Shown here: positions 30,376 to 38,856 of the stretch, one piece after another
Layout of the letters: each line of letters starts with the position of its first letter
How positions within the stretch are numbered: position 1 is the stretch's first letter
Assembly: GCF_026107455.2 (NCBI RefSeq)
Contig: NZ_JAPCHY010000005.1
Coordinates: 1-64,000 of the forward strand
DNA from: Xanthomonas chitinilytica
GTDB lineage: Bacteria > Pseudomonadota > Gammaproteobacteria > Xanthomonadales > Xanthomonadaceae
Direction: 5' to 3'
Length of the DNA stretch: 64,000 nt
The notes under the pieces: model-generated
Databases searched by the model: none
Seen by the model: only the letters and a program-made list of their open reading frames with translations
Told to the model about the DNA's origin: nothing
Position numbers and translations under genes: made by a program

Positions 30376-30999
30376 TCAGACATCCATCTGCTCGGCGATC
30401 TCCAGAGCGTCATCGACCTCTATACCTAGGTAACGCACGGTGCTCTCTAGCTTCGTATGCCCAAGCAATAGCTGAACCGCCCTGAGGTTTCGCGTCCGGC
30501 GGTAGATCAACGAAGCTTTGGTCCTGCGCATCGTGTGCGTGCCGTAGGAACCCGACTCGAGGCCAGCATCTTCTACCCAGCGATGGACGATGCGGGCGTA
30601 CTGCCTCGTCGACAGGTGGGGCGAGTCCGAAATACGGCTTCTAAATAGAAAATCCGACTGCTTGAGCTCAGCGTGGGTGATCCAAGCCTGCACGGCCTCG
30701 CGAGTCGATTGGGTGATCTCGAACTGGACGGGTCGGCCGGTCTTCTGCTGCATCACGATGGCGCGGGATGCCATTTGACCGCTATGGGAAACATCCGATA
30801 CCCGCAGCTTCACCAAGTCGCAGGCGCGTAGCTTGGAATCGATCGCCAGGTTGAAGAGGGCGAGGTCACGGACCTTGTGGCCGAGCTGAAGGCGAATGCG
30901 AATAGCCCAGATGTCTTTCAGCTTGAGCGGTGCCTTCTGCCCGATCAGCTTGCCCTTGTTCCAGGGCTCGTGGTGCTGAGATGTGTGAAGAATTGCCAT
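30376..30999 (-). CDS. Short tyrosine recombinase, copy 1
   Basis: A 207-residue site-specific recombinase. The full catalytic set is visible: Arg58 (KLRACDLVKLR), Lys86 (MQQKTGRP), His155-x-x-Arg158 (THTMRRTKAS), His181 (LLGHTKL) and nucleophile Tyr190 (VRYLGIE). Almost no N-terminal core-binding domain is present (about 30 residues), so the size is that of FimB/FimE rather than phage integrases (over 300). ATG 30999 with AGGAG 6 bases upstream is preferred to a TTG two codons earlier. The protein is identical to copy 2; one silent change was seen. It probably acts on the end motifs of its own element. Confidence 0.88.
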   Translation of the reverse strand: MAILHTSQHHEPWNKGKLIGQKAPLKLKDIWAIRIRLQLGHKVRDLALFNLAIDSKLRACDLVKLRVSDVSHSGQMASRAIVMQQKTGRPVQFEITQSTREAVQAWITHAELKQSDFLFRSRISDSPHLSTRQYARIVHRWVEDAGLESGSYGTHTMRRTKASLIYRRTRNLRAVQLLLGHTKLESTVRYLGIEVDDALEIAEQMDV

Positions 31000-31059
31000 G
31001 CCCAACTCCTGATGAAGGGTTGGTCAGGCTTCTCCTACACCCAGAAGGAAAGCGTGATG

Positions 31060-31074
31060 CGACCCAAAGCGGAC
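31060..31074 (-). repeat. Border motif C, right end of element 1
   Basis: CGACCCAAAGCGGAC, inverted relative to motif B at 30320-30335 (TGTCCGCTTCTGGCCG). The stop codon of the LysR gene that begins at 31962 is at 31075-31077, touching the motif. Confidence 0.65.
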
Positions 31075-31962
31075 TCAGGCACGCAGCGCATCGACCACCA
31101 ACCGGAACGCAGGTGATGGCTGCCTCCGACTGGGGTAATACAGGTGGTATCCAGGGAATGGCGGGCACCACCGCGCAAGCACCCGTACGAGTTCGCCCGA
31201 TTCGAGGTGCGGCGCGAACTCGTCTTCGGGCAGGTAGGCGATGCCCAAGCCACCCAGCGCGGCCGCGACGATGTGGTGGCTGGCGTTGAAGATGACTTGC
31301 CCTTCCACGCGCACGTTCTGCTGCCGACCAGCCCGCTCGAACTCCCACACGTAGAGCCCGCCATGCGTCGGGAACCGGATATTGATGCAGCGATGCGCGA
31401 CCAGGTCCCGTGGCGTCTTCGGCGGAGGATGCTTTTCCCAGTATGCGGGCGATGCGACTGCCGCCATGCGTAACCTGGGCCCGATCGGCACGGCGATCAT
31501 GTCCTTGTCGATCTCCTCGCCCATCCGCACGCCGGCATCGAAACGATCCGCCACGATGTCCCGTAAGCCATAGGAGACATCGAACTCGATGTGGATGTCG
31601 GGGTACTGATGCATCAGCGGCGCGAGCTTCGGCAGCAACGTGGTGCGCAGCACGTGGTCGCCGCAGGTGATGCGTACCGTCCCGGCGGGTTTCTCGCGCA
31701 GTTCGGTAATGGCATCGAGCTCGGCCTCGATTTCGTCGAAGCGATGTCCAATCGCCCGCATCAGGCGCTCGCCGGCAGGCGTTGGCGCCACGCTGCGCGT
31801 GGTGCGGGTAAGCAGGCGGATCTGCATCCGCGCCTCCAGGCCGCTGATCGCCTGGCTAACGGCCGATTGGGTGACCCCCAATTGGGCGGCAGCACGCGTG
31901 AAGCTGCCCTCGCGCGCGACGGTGACGAAGGCAAGCAAATCGTTGAGGTTGCTCCTGGCCAT
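31075..31962 (-). CDS. LysR family transcriptional regulator (mirrored cassette)
   Basis: A 295-residue LysR-type regulator with a winged helix (LLAFVTVAREGSFTRAAAQL, LTRTTRSVAPTPAGERLM) and an effector domain with DIVADRFDAGVRMGEEIDKDM and a GYHLYYPSRRQPSPAF end. It is closely related to the LysR at 29400-30290. ATG 31962 (MARSNLNDL) is preferred over an upstream in-frame start that would run through the operator. It is divergent from the hydrolase-MFS-lipoprotein operon it presumably regulates. The stop abuts the recombinase element. Confidence 0.92.
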   Translation of the reverse strand: MARSNLNDLLAFVTVAREGSFTRAAAQLGVTQSAVSQAISGLEARMQIRLLTRTTRSVAPTPAGERLMRAIGHRFDEIEAELDAITELREKPAGTVRITCGDHVLRTTLLPKLAPLMHQYPDIHIEFDVSYGLRDIVADRFDAGVRMGEEIDKDMIAVPIGPRLRMAAVASPAYWEKHPPPKTPRDLVAHRCINIRFPTHGGLYVWEFERAGRQQNVRVEGQVIFNASHHIVAAALGGLGIAYLPEDEFAPHLESGELVRVLARWCPPFPGYHLYYPSRRQPSPAFRLVVDALRA

Positions 31963-31987
31963 GGAAGCCAGTGTGCCACACACATCA

Positions 31988-32002
31988 ATTAGCAGAGCTA
32001 AT
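31988..32002. promoter_or_regulatory. LysR-type operator dyad
   Basis: Perfect inverted repeat ATTAGC-AGA-GCTAAT containing a T-N11-A signature, in the gap between LysR (start 31962) and the divergent hydrolase (start 32098). The regulator binding to it is inferred from position. Confidence 0.65.
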
Positions 32003-32097
32003 GGATGCATTCAGTAATCAGTACCTAGTCGCTGAAGCGACGCGGCGCCAGACTGGCCGGGCAATGGTGGTCTTCCGACCACCGCCAGGAGACTCAA

Positions 32098-33153
32098 ATG
32101 AAAGCATTCGCACTGTCCGCCGCGCTGATGTTGGCCTTGTCACCCCTTGCCGCCGGCGCCCAAGACGTCCCGACCTCAGGAGGAAAGACGATGGCGCTGA
32201 CCCAGGACTGGGACAAGGTGTTCCCAAAGAGCGACCGGGTCGAGCACCGGAAGGTAACGTTCAAGAACCGCTACGGCATCACGCTGGCGGCCGACCTGTA
32301 CCAGCCGAAGAACGCCAGCGGCAAGCTGGCGGCGATCGCGGTGGGTGGCCCCTTCGGCGCGGTGAAGGAACAGTCGTCCGGCCTGTATGCGCAAACGATG
32401 GCCGAACGCGGTTTCGTCACCCTGGCGTTCGATCCGTCCTACACCGGCGAAAGCGGCGGTGAGCCGCGCAATGTCGCCTCTCCCGACATCAATACCGAAG
32501 ATTTCAGCGCCGCCATCGATTTCCTCGGACTGCAAGCCAACGTCGACCGCGAGCGCATCGGCATCCTCGGCATCTGCGGCTGGGGCGGCATGGCGCTCAA
32601 TGCCGCCGCCGTGGACAAGCGCGTCAAGGCCGTCGCGACCAGCACCATGTACGACATGACGCGCGTCATGTCCAAGGGCTACAACGACAGCGTGACCCTC
32701 GAGCAGCGCACGCAAACCCTGGAGCAGCTGAGCCGGCAGCGTTGGCAGGACGCGGAGAAAGGCGCTCCCGCGCATGGTCCGGCCATGAACGAGCTGAAAG
32801 GCGGCGAAGCGCAATTTCTGGTGGACTACCACGACTACTACAAGACGCCGCGCGGCTTCCATCCGCGGTCCGTCAATTCGAACGGCTCGTGGACCGTCAC
32901 CAACCCGCTGTCGTTCATGAACATGCCGCTGCTGACTTACATCAACGAGATCGCGCCGCGCCCGATCCTATTCATCCATGGCGAAAAGGCCCACTCTCGC
33001 TACTTCAGCGATACCGCCTACGCGGCCGCGGCGCAGCCGAAGGAGCTGATGATCATCCCGGACGCGAACCACACGGACCTGTACGACCGCGTGGACGTGA
33101 TTCCGTTTGACAAGCTGACGGCCTTCTTCCGGCAGAACCTGGCCGCGCAATGA
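32098..33153 (+). CDS. Exported alpha/beta-hydrolase (paralogue of 28242-29291)
   Basis: A 351-residue protein with signal peptide 1-21 (…SPLAAGA before Q22). AIAVGGPFGAVKEQSSGLYAQ corresponds to the GGG...KEQVAGLYA block of the other hydrolase. The nucleophile elbow GILGICGWGGMAL again has Cys in place of Ser. ILFIHGEKAHS and IIPDANHTDLYDR supply the likely acid and histidine. This group (YcjY/DLH-like) includes enzymes for lactones and antibiotic-like esters; no substrate is assignable. AGGAG before ATG 32098. Overlaps the MFS gene by 4 bases. Confidence 0.85.
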   Translation: MKAFALSAALMLALSPLAAGAQDVPTSGGKTMALTQDWDKVFPKSDRVEHRKVTFKNRYGITLAADLYQPKNASGKLAAIAVGGPFGAVKEQSSGLYAQTMAERGFVTLAFDPSYTGESGGEPRNVASPDINTEDFSAAIDFLGLQANVDRERIGILGICGWGGMALNAAAVDKRVKAVATSTMYDMTRVMSKGYNDSVTLEQRTQTLEQLSRQRWQDAEKGAPAHGPAMNELKGGEAQFLVDYHDYYKTPRGFHPRSVNSNGSWTVTNPLSFMNMPLLTYINEIAPRPILFIHGEKAHSRYFSDTAYAAAAQPKELMIIPDANHTDLYDRVDVIPFDKLTAFFRQNLAAQ

Positions 33154-34364
33154 CCACGTTGATGGACGTTCCGGCAGTCACCGGCCAATACGAGGCCACG
33201 GCGCGCCCCGCCCACTGGGGCGGTGTGCTCGCCATGACGCTGTGCGTGTTGGCGCTGATCGCGTCGGAGTTCATGCCCGTGAGCCTGCTGACGCCGATGG
33301 CCGCCGACCTGCACGTCAGCGAAGGGCTGGCGGGCTATGGCATCGCCATCTCCGGCGCGTTCGCAGTGATCACCAGCCTGTCGATTTCCACGCTGGCCGG
33401 CAGCATGAACCGCAAAACCCTGCTGCTGGCGCTGACCGGACTGATGGCCGTGTCCGGTGCGGTGGTCGCGCTGGCGCCGAACTATGTCGTCTACCTGGCG
33501 GGACGCGCACTGATCGGCGTGGTGATCGGCGGTTTCTGGTCGATGTCGGCCGCCACCGCGATACGTCTGGTGCCGACCGCGCAGGTGCCGCGCGCGTTGG
33601 CAGTCTTCAATGGCGGCAACGCGTTGGCGACCGTGATCGCGGCGCCGCTGGGCAGCCACTTGGGTTCGGTGGTCGGCTGGCGCGGCGCCTTCTTCTGCCT
33701 GATCCCGGTGGCTGCCGTCGCCTTCATCTGGCAGTGGATCAGCTTGCCGTCCATGGCCGCCGAGCGCGCCGACGGCTCCGGCAATGTATTCCGTCTGTTC
33801 AAGCGTCGCACCGTGGTGCTTGGGATGGCCGCCTGCGGTGCGTTCTTCATGGGGCAGTTCACGCTGTTCACGTATGTGCGGCCCTTCCTGGAAACGGTGA
33901 CTCGCGTGGATGTGTCCACGCTGTCCCTGATCCTGCTCGCGATCGGGATCGCCGGCGTCATCGGTACGGCGATGATTGGCACCTTCCTCAAGGGGGGCCT
34001 GTATCGCATCCTGATCGTCATTCCTGTTCTGATGGCGGCAATCGCGCTCGCGTTGATCCCCTTGGGTGCTTGGATGTGGCCAGTTGCAGTTCTCTTCGCG
34101 TTGTGGGGACTTCTGGCCACTGCGGCACCCGTCGGCTGGTGGAGCTGGATCGCGGATGCGATGCCGGAGGAGGATGCCGAAGCCGGTGGCGGCCTGATGG
34201 TCGCCGTGATCCAGTTGGCGATCGCATTGGGCTCCACCGTGGGCGGGATGTTGTTCGACGGCAGCGGCTACCGAAGCACGTTCGTGGCGAGCGCAGTGGC
34301 TCTTCTGCTCGGTGCCTTCCTGACGTTGCTGACGTCGCGCGCGTCGGCCGGACGGGCCGCTTGA
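33150..34364 (+). CDS. MFS exporter, DHA1 type
   Basis: A 404-residue inner-membrane transporter with 12 predicted helices. The start helix region is MTLCVLALIASEFMPVSLLTPMAADL, typical of the AraJ/YdhP/sugar-efflux group of MFS proteins (ASEFMPVSLLTPMA). The loop 2-3 signature region is STLAGSMNRKTLL. ATG 33150 overlaps the hydrolase stop (ATGA), so the two are translationally coupled. The likely role is export of a small toxic compound or the product of the hydrolase. Confidence 0.9.
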   Translation: MTTLMDVPAVTGQYEATARPAHWGGVLAMTLCVLALIASEFMPVSLLTPMAADLHVSEGLAGYGIAISGAFAVITSLSISTLAGSMNRKTLLLALTGLMAVSGAVVALAPNYVVYLAGRALIGVVIGGFWSMSAATAIRLVPTAQVPRALAVFNGGNALATVIAAPLGSHLGSVVGWRGAFFCLIPVAAVAFIWQWISLPSMAAERADGSGNVFRLFKRRTVVLGMAACGAFFMGQFTLFTYVRPFLETVTRVDVSTLSLILLAIGIAGVIGTAMIGTFLKGGLYRILIVIPVLMAAIALALIPLGAWMWPVAVLFALWGLLATAAPVGWWSWIADAMPEEDAEAGGGLMVAVIQLAIALGSTVGGMLFDGSGYRSTFVASAVALLLGAFLTLLTSRASAGRAA

Positions 34365-34367
34365 GCA

Positions 34368-34889
34368 ATGGTTAATAGGCGGCCCCTCGCGTTTAACGAT
34401 GCTCGTTCCACATTGCGGCTGTTGCGGCAAGCGAGCCTGCTGGTGCTCGGCCTGTTGATACTGGGAGGCTGCAATGCCAGTGAGCGAAAGGAACCTGTCG
34501 GGAATGTTCAAGAGGTCATCGAAGTACCTGCCACACAGGAGAGAGCCCGCATGTGGATGACCATCGGCGAACATCGCTTCTCTATCACGTTGGCGGATAC
34601 CGATGCCGCGCGGGCATTCGCGGCCCGGCTCCCCTTGACATTGGAGATGGCCGAGCTCAACGGCAACGAGAAACACGTCGACTTGCCGCAAGCATTGCCC
34701 ACCGATGCAAGCCATCCCGGCACGATCCGGAACGGCGATCTGATGCTCTATGGCTCGAAGACCGTGGTCCTCTTCTACGAGACCTTCCGTTCGTCCTATT
34801 CCTATACCCCGCTGGGACACGTGAACGATCCCCATGATCTAGGACGGGTGCTTGGCCATCGTAGTAGTCGAGTGGCCTTTTCAGAATGA
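34368..34889 (+). CDS. Cyclophilin-like fold lipoprotein
   Basis: A 173-residue protein with a lipobox (LILGGC, Cys35) after a hydrophobic segment. The domain (about 62-170) matches the cyclophilin-like fold family of TM1367 type: MWMTIGEHRFSITLADTDAA, LPLTLEMAELNGNEKHVDLP, GDLMLYGSKTVVLFYETF and YSYTPLGHVNDPHDL. Biochemical role unknown. Third gene of the operon (3 bp after the MFS gene). Its TGA stop (34887-34889) is part of border motif D, yet the C-terminal end looks complete. Confidence 0.8.
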   Translation: MVNRRPLAFNDARSTLRLLRQASLLVLGLLILGGCNASERKEPVGNVQEVIEVPATQERARMWMTIGEHRFSITLADTDAARAFAARLPLTLEMAELNGNEKHVDLPQALPTDASHPGTIRNGDLMLYGSKTVVLFYETFRSSYSYTPLGHVNDPHDLGRVLGHRSSRVAFSE

Positions 34890-34902
34890 CCGCTTCTGGC
34901 CG
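34886..34902 (+). repeat. Border motif D, left end of element 2
   Basis: ATGACCGCTTCTGGCCG. Same core as motif B (30320-30335). It contains the stop codon of the upstream lipoprotein gene. Confidence 0.65.
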
Positions 34903-35640
34903 CTCCCCGACCCTCTACGGTCGAGGAGCGAGCCTTATGGCTTCAGACATCCATCTGCTCGGCGATCTCCAGGGCGTCATCGACCTCTATACCTAGGTAA
35001 CGCACGGTGCTCTCTAGCTTCGTATGCCCAAGCAATAGCTGAACCGCCCTGAGGTTTCGCGTCCGGCGGTAGATCAACGAAGCTTTGGTCCTGCGCATCG
35101 TGTGCGTGCCGTAGGAACCCGACTCGAGGCCAGCATCTTCTACCCAGCGATGGACGATGCGGGCGTACTGCCTCGTCGACAGGTGGGGCGAGTCCGAAAT
35201 ACGGCTTCTAAATAGAAAATCCGACTGCTTGAGCTCAGCGTGGGTGATCCAAGCCTGCACGGCCTCGCGAGTCGATTGGGTGATCTCGAACTGGACGGGT
35301 CGGCCGGTCTTCTGCTGCATCACGATGGCGCGGGATGCCATTTGACCGCTATGGGAAACATCCGATACCCGCAGCTTCACCAAGTCGCAGGCGCGTAGCT
35401 TGGAATCGATCGCCAGGTTGAAGAGGGCGAGGTCACGGACCTTGTGGCCGAGCTGAAGGCGAATGCGAATAGCCCAGATGTCTTTCAGCTTGAGCGGTGC
35501 CTTCTGCCCGATCAGCTTGCCCTTGTTCCAGGGCTCGTGGTGCTGAGATGTGTGAAGAATTGCCATGCCCAACTCCTGATGAAGGGTTGGTCAGGCTTCT
35601 CCTACACCAAGAAGGAAGGCTTGATGCGACCCGAAGCGGA
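34890..35640 (-). mobile_element. Tyrosine-recombinase element, copy 2 (751 bp)
   Basis: Near-identical to 30323-31073 (offset 4567 bp, no gaps). Left motif CCGCTTCTGGCCGC at 34890; right motif CGACCCGAAGCGGA at 35627-35640, inverted. One base differs in the body (silent), but four differ within the last 33 bp, so the right edge of the moving unit may lie near 35608. Together the two copies form a direct repeat around the LysR-hydrolase-MFS-lipoprotein cassette, which could be lost or inverted by recombination. Confidence 0.8.
34943..35566 (-). CDS. Short tyrosine recombinase, copy 2
   Basis: 207 residues, identical in protein sequence to the recombinase at 30376-30999: catalytic Arg58, Lys86, His155, Arg158, His181 and Tyr190 all present. 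Same AGGAG before ATG 35566. The preserved catalytic set and lack of decay suggest recent duplication or selection for activity. Confidence 0.88.
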   Translation of the reverse strand: MAILHTSQHHEPWNKGKLIGQKAPLKLKDIWAIRIRLQLGHKVRDLALFNLAIDSKLRACDLVKLRVSDVSHSGQMASRAIVMQQKTGRPVQFEITQSTREAVQAWITHAELKQSDFLFRSRISDSPHLSTRQYARIVHRWVEDAGLESGSYGTHTMRRTKASLIYRRTRNLRAVQLLLGHTKLESTVRYLGIEVDDALEIAEQMDV

Positions 35641-35732
35641 AATTCGCAGCATTGGTCCCTACAGACCAGCTTTTTAGGCTGATGAGACAAGATTGGATGT
35701 TAATTTAAGCTATCAATCCAGTTGAGGTATCT

Positions 35733-38700
35733 GTGGACGCTTTCGAAAACAGCCTATCGCAGCTAGGCACCAGAGTCCGGTCACGCCATGACGCCGGCCT
35801 GGTTGGTGAATCTACCGGCCGCACGCGTAACGACGGCGACGGCTTGATGGTGCAGATCCGTTTTCCGGGCCAGCAGCCACGCTTCGAGATGGCCGAGGAC
35901 CTGGAGCCTGCCGATACCGAACTCGACGACCGCGATCAGGTGCTGTCCGGCAAGTTTGCCAGCGCGACACATCTGCGCAAGCGCTTGACCTCGGTCCAGC
36001 TGGCGGGCCAGTTGTCGGAGATGATCTACAGCCTAGACACCACCGATACCCAGTTCATGCCGCACCAGTTCAAGCCTCTGCTCGCATTGCTGGACTCGCC
36101 GTCAAAGGGGGTGCTGATCGCTGATGAAGTGGGCCTGGGCAAGACCATTGAGGCTGGGCTGATCTGGACCGAGTTGCGCTTCCGTACCCATGCCACCCGC
36201 TTGTTGGTGGTTTGCCCGGCCGTGCTGTGCGACAAGTGGAAACAGGAGCTGTATCGCCGTTTCGGCACCACCGCCCAGGTAATGAATGCGCGCGAGCTGC
36301 TACAGCACCTGCAAGCGGGCGAGGCTGCACCCAAGGTGCCGGCCATCATCTGCAGCCTGCAGGGCATCCGGCCGCCGACCGACGCCACCGATGACGATGC
36401 GAACACCACATCGACGGTCGTGCGGTTAGCCCGCCACCTCAATGACGCTCAGGGCCAGACCTTGTTCGACCTGGTGGTGATCGACGAAGCGCACTACCTG
36501 CGTAATCACCAGACATCTTCGGCCTTTCTCGGCCAGCTGCTGCGGCCGGTGGCGGAGTACTTCGTTCTGCTCTCGGCCACGCCAGTCAACAACTGCAGCA
36601 CTGACCTGTTCAACTTGGTGTCGCTGGTGGACCCTGACCAGTTCCGCTTCGAGGGCGAGTTCGAGAACGTGCTCCGCGCCAACCAGCCGCTCGTGCGTCT
36701 GGCCAACCAGCTCAAGCGGCCGGAGGCCAGCATCGGCATGGTGCGCGAAGCGCTGGACGAGGCCGAACTGCACTGGCTGTTCCGCAACAGCGAAAGCCTG
36801 AAACTGCTCAAGGACAGCTTGGGCGTGCGTGACGATGCCGAGGTGCTGGTGCCGGAAGAGCGTGTGGAGATGAACCATCGCCTGGAGCGCGTCAACCTGC
36901 TGGGACAGGTGATTGTCCGCTCGCGCAAGCGCGAAGTTCTCGAGAACCGGGTGGAGCGACTGGTGCAAAATTTCCCGGTGCCCATGACTACCCTCGAGCA
37001 GGACTTCTACCAGCGGGTGACCGAAGCGGTGGTCACCTATGGCCTGCACAATGGCGGAGTACAGGGCTTCCTGCTGGCCACGCCGCAGCGGCAGATGTCC
37101 AGCTGCATGTTCGCGGCGGCATCGCGTTGGCTGGGGCGTGCTGGCGAATGGTGCGAGGAAGAGGCTGAGGCTTTCGCTTACGACGCCTTCGGTGAAGACA
37201 TCGAGCCTAGGGACCTGACATCGGTGTCCAGGCATGTCGCCCGTGCGCTGGTGGGCCATGTCGACCTGACGGCGTTGCGCGCCCATGACTCGAAATACGA
37301 ACAGCTAGAGGCGCTGCTGAAGGAGTATGCCTACGACTATCCACGGGAGAAAGTCATCGTCTTCAGCTATTTCCGGGACACGCTCGGTTACCTGAAGGAG
37401 CGGCTGGAGGCGGTGGGCATCCCGGCGCTGATCGTGATGGGTGGCGACGACAAGCAGGCCCGCATCGACGAGTTCCGCCAGTCCGATCGCTACAAGGTAT
37501 TGCTTGCATCGGAAGTCGCGGCAGAGGGCGTGGACCTGCAGTTCATGCGCTTCTTGGTCAATTACGACCTGCCCTGGAACCCGATGCGGGTGGAGCAGCG
37601 CATCGGCCGCATCGACCGTATCGGCCAGCAGGCCCAGGCCATCTCGATCGCAAATCTGGTGTACCAGGACACCATCGACGATCGCATTCTGACCCGCTTG
37701 TTCGAGAAGCTGAAGCTGTTCGAGGATGCACTGGGCTGCACGGAAGACGTGCTCCAGGACGGCATCAGCCTGTTGACGCGTGACTTGCTCAGCGGCCACC
37801 TGACCCCCGAACAGCAGGAGCGGCGCATCGACCAGACGCGCGCGGTGATGGAGCAGAACCGCCGCAATATGGCCGAGATCCAGGAGCACGAGGCCGATTT
37901 CGTTGGGCTGGGCGAGTTCGTGCGCAACAAGGTCTCGCATGCGCACGACACCCAGCGGCGCATCACCGACCAGGACTTGCAGCTGCATATCCGCGAGTAT
38001 CTCGAAGAGAACGCACCCGGCTACGCCATGCGGATGGATCCCGGTGGCGCCACCGGCAGCATTCGCTTGGGCGCAGACGCCACCGCCAAGCTGATCCGCT
38101 TCCGGGAACGCCACCAACTGCCGCGCTCGAAGCTGGAAAGCGGCGGTGATTGCGAGGTGGTGATTCGCAACCATGTCAATCGTGGCGAGCATCCGCCCAA
38201 GTATGAGCTGATCAACCAGTACCACCCGCTGGTGCGCATGATCGCCGACCATGAGGGCCGTGGCCAGCATCGCGACTTGGTGGTGGCGGCCGAGGTGGAA
38301 CTGGCGGAACTCGGGCTGGACATCTCATCGGGTGACTACGCGTTTGCGGCCGAGATCTGGCAGTTCGAAGGTGCGCGACGTGAGGAGACCATCCGCGCAT
38401 GCTTCCTTCCTGTGCGCGGAGGCGAACCTATCAGTGGGGAAAGCGGCTTCGACCTGATCAACGCATTGCGTGCACAAACTCGCGACTGGGTGGACATAGG
38501 GTCGTGCCTGCCAGATAGGAAGGCTTCTGCCGACCTGCTGGAGAGCACGAAGGCAGCATTGCTGCGCCAGTTCCGCGAAGCGAGGCGAGTCTTCCAAGCC
38601 GAGAACGCCGATCGCATCCGCATCCAGCGCGAAAGCCTAGCGCGCAATCTTGAGCGCCGTATCGACAAGCTCGAACTGGCTATGCAGCGGGTGGCAGAAT

Positions 38701-38852
38701 CGCATCGCGCTAACTATCGGCGGATGGCGGAGGGGCAGATCCGCGACTTGCGCCAGAAGCATGATGTGGCGGTTGCCGGCCTGGATCAGCGAGAGCAACC
38801 CAGTGTGACGCGAAGTGCATTGATTTCAGGATTCGTCAGGATCAGGGGCTGA
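35733..38852 (+). CDS. RapA/SNF2-type DEAH helicase of a two-gene system
   Basis: A 1039-residue SF2 ATPase. The helicase core starts near 105 (QFMPHQFKPLLALL). Motif I is DEVGLGKT (131-138) and motif II is VVIDEAHYLRNHQ (DEAH at about 250). Motif III is LLSATPVNN. The C-lobe has VIVFSYFRDTLGYL, SEVAAEGVDLQFMRFLV and motif VI QRIGRIDRIGQ (about 621-631). About 400 C-terminal residues are unlike E. coli RapA and end in a charged coiled coil (about 930-1015). Members translocate on dsDNA or remodel DNA-protein complexes. GTG 35733 follows GAGGT. The stop is 4 bp before the actin-like gene, so they form an operon. Context suggests defence or remodelling; function unproven. Confidence 0.88.
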   Translation: MDAFENSLSQLGTRVRSRHDAGLVGESTGRTRNDGDGLMVQIRFPGQQPRFEMAEDLEPADTELDDRDQVLSGKFASATHLRKRLTSVQLAGQLSEMIYSLDTTDTQFMPHQFKPLLALLDSPSKGVLIADEVGLGKTIEAGLIWTELRFRTHATRLLVVCPAVLCDKWKQELYRRFGTTAQVMNARELLQHLQAGEAAPKVPAIICSLQGIRPPTDATDDDANTTSTVVRLARHLNDAQGQTLFDLVVIDEAHYLRNHQTSSAFLGQLLRPVAEYFVLLSATPVNNCSTDLFNLVSLVDPDQFRFEGEFENVLRANQPLVRLANQLKRPEASIGMVREALDEAELHWLFRNSESLKLLKDSLGVRDDAEVLVPEERVEMNHRLERVNLLGQVIVRSRKREVLENRVERLVQNFPVPMTTLEQDFYQRVTEAVVTYGLHNGGVQGFLLATPQRQMSSCMFAAASRWLGRAGEWCEEEAEAFAYDAFGEDIEPRDLTSVSRHVARALVGHVDLTALRAHDSKYEQLEALLKEYAYDYPREKVIVFSYFRDTLGYLKERLEAVGIPALIVMGGDDKQARIDEFRQSDRYKVLLASEVAAEGVDLQFMRFLVNYDLPWNPMRVEQRIGRIDRIGQQAQAISIANLVYQDTIDDRILTRLFEKLKLFEDALGCTEDVLQDGISLLTRDLLSGHLTPEQQERRIDQTRAVMEQNRRNMAEIQEHEADFVGLGEFVRNKVSHAHDTQRRITDQDLQLHIREYLEENAPGYAMRMDPGGATGSIRLGADATAKLIRFRERHQLPRSKLESGGDCEVVIRNHVNRGEHPPKYELINQYHPLVRMIADHEGRGQHRDLVVAAEVELAELGLDISSGDYAFAAEIWQFEGARREETIRACFLPVRGGEPISGESGFDLINALRAQTRDWVDIGSCLPDRKASADLLESTKAALLRQFREARRVFQAENADRIRIQRESLARNLERRIDKLELAMQRVAESHRANYRRMAEGQIRDLRQKHDVAVAGLDQREQPSVTRSALISGFVRIRG

Positions 38853-38856
38853 CCGG

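Larger units (their letters stand above)
30323..31073 (-). mobile_element. Tyrosine-recombinase element, copy 1 (751 bp)
   Basis: This segment and 34890-35640 align over 751 bp without gaps and with about five differences, four of them in the last 33 bp. The ends carry related motifs in inverted orientation: CCGCTTCTGGCCGC at the left and, reading inward on the other strand, CCGCTTTGGGTCGC at the right. The only gene is a short tyrosine recombinase, with no transposase or cargo. It separates two mirrored LysR-hydrolase cassettes. Confidence 0.8.

Noticed and set aside
30323..35640. Integron interpretation of the recombinase elements
   Set aside because: The recombinase is about 207 aa and lacks an integron-integrase-type N-terminal domain; the end motifs are not recognisable attC core sites, and cassettes carry several genes with their own promoters in both orientations.
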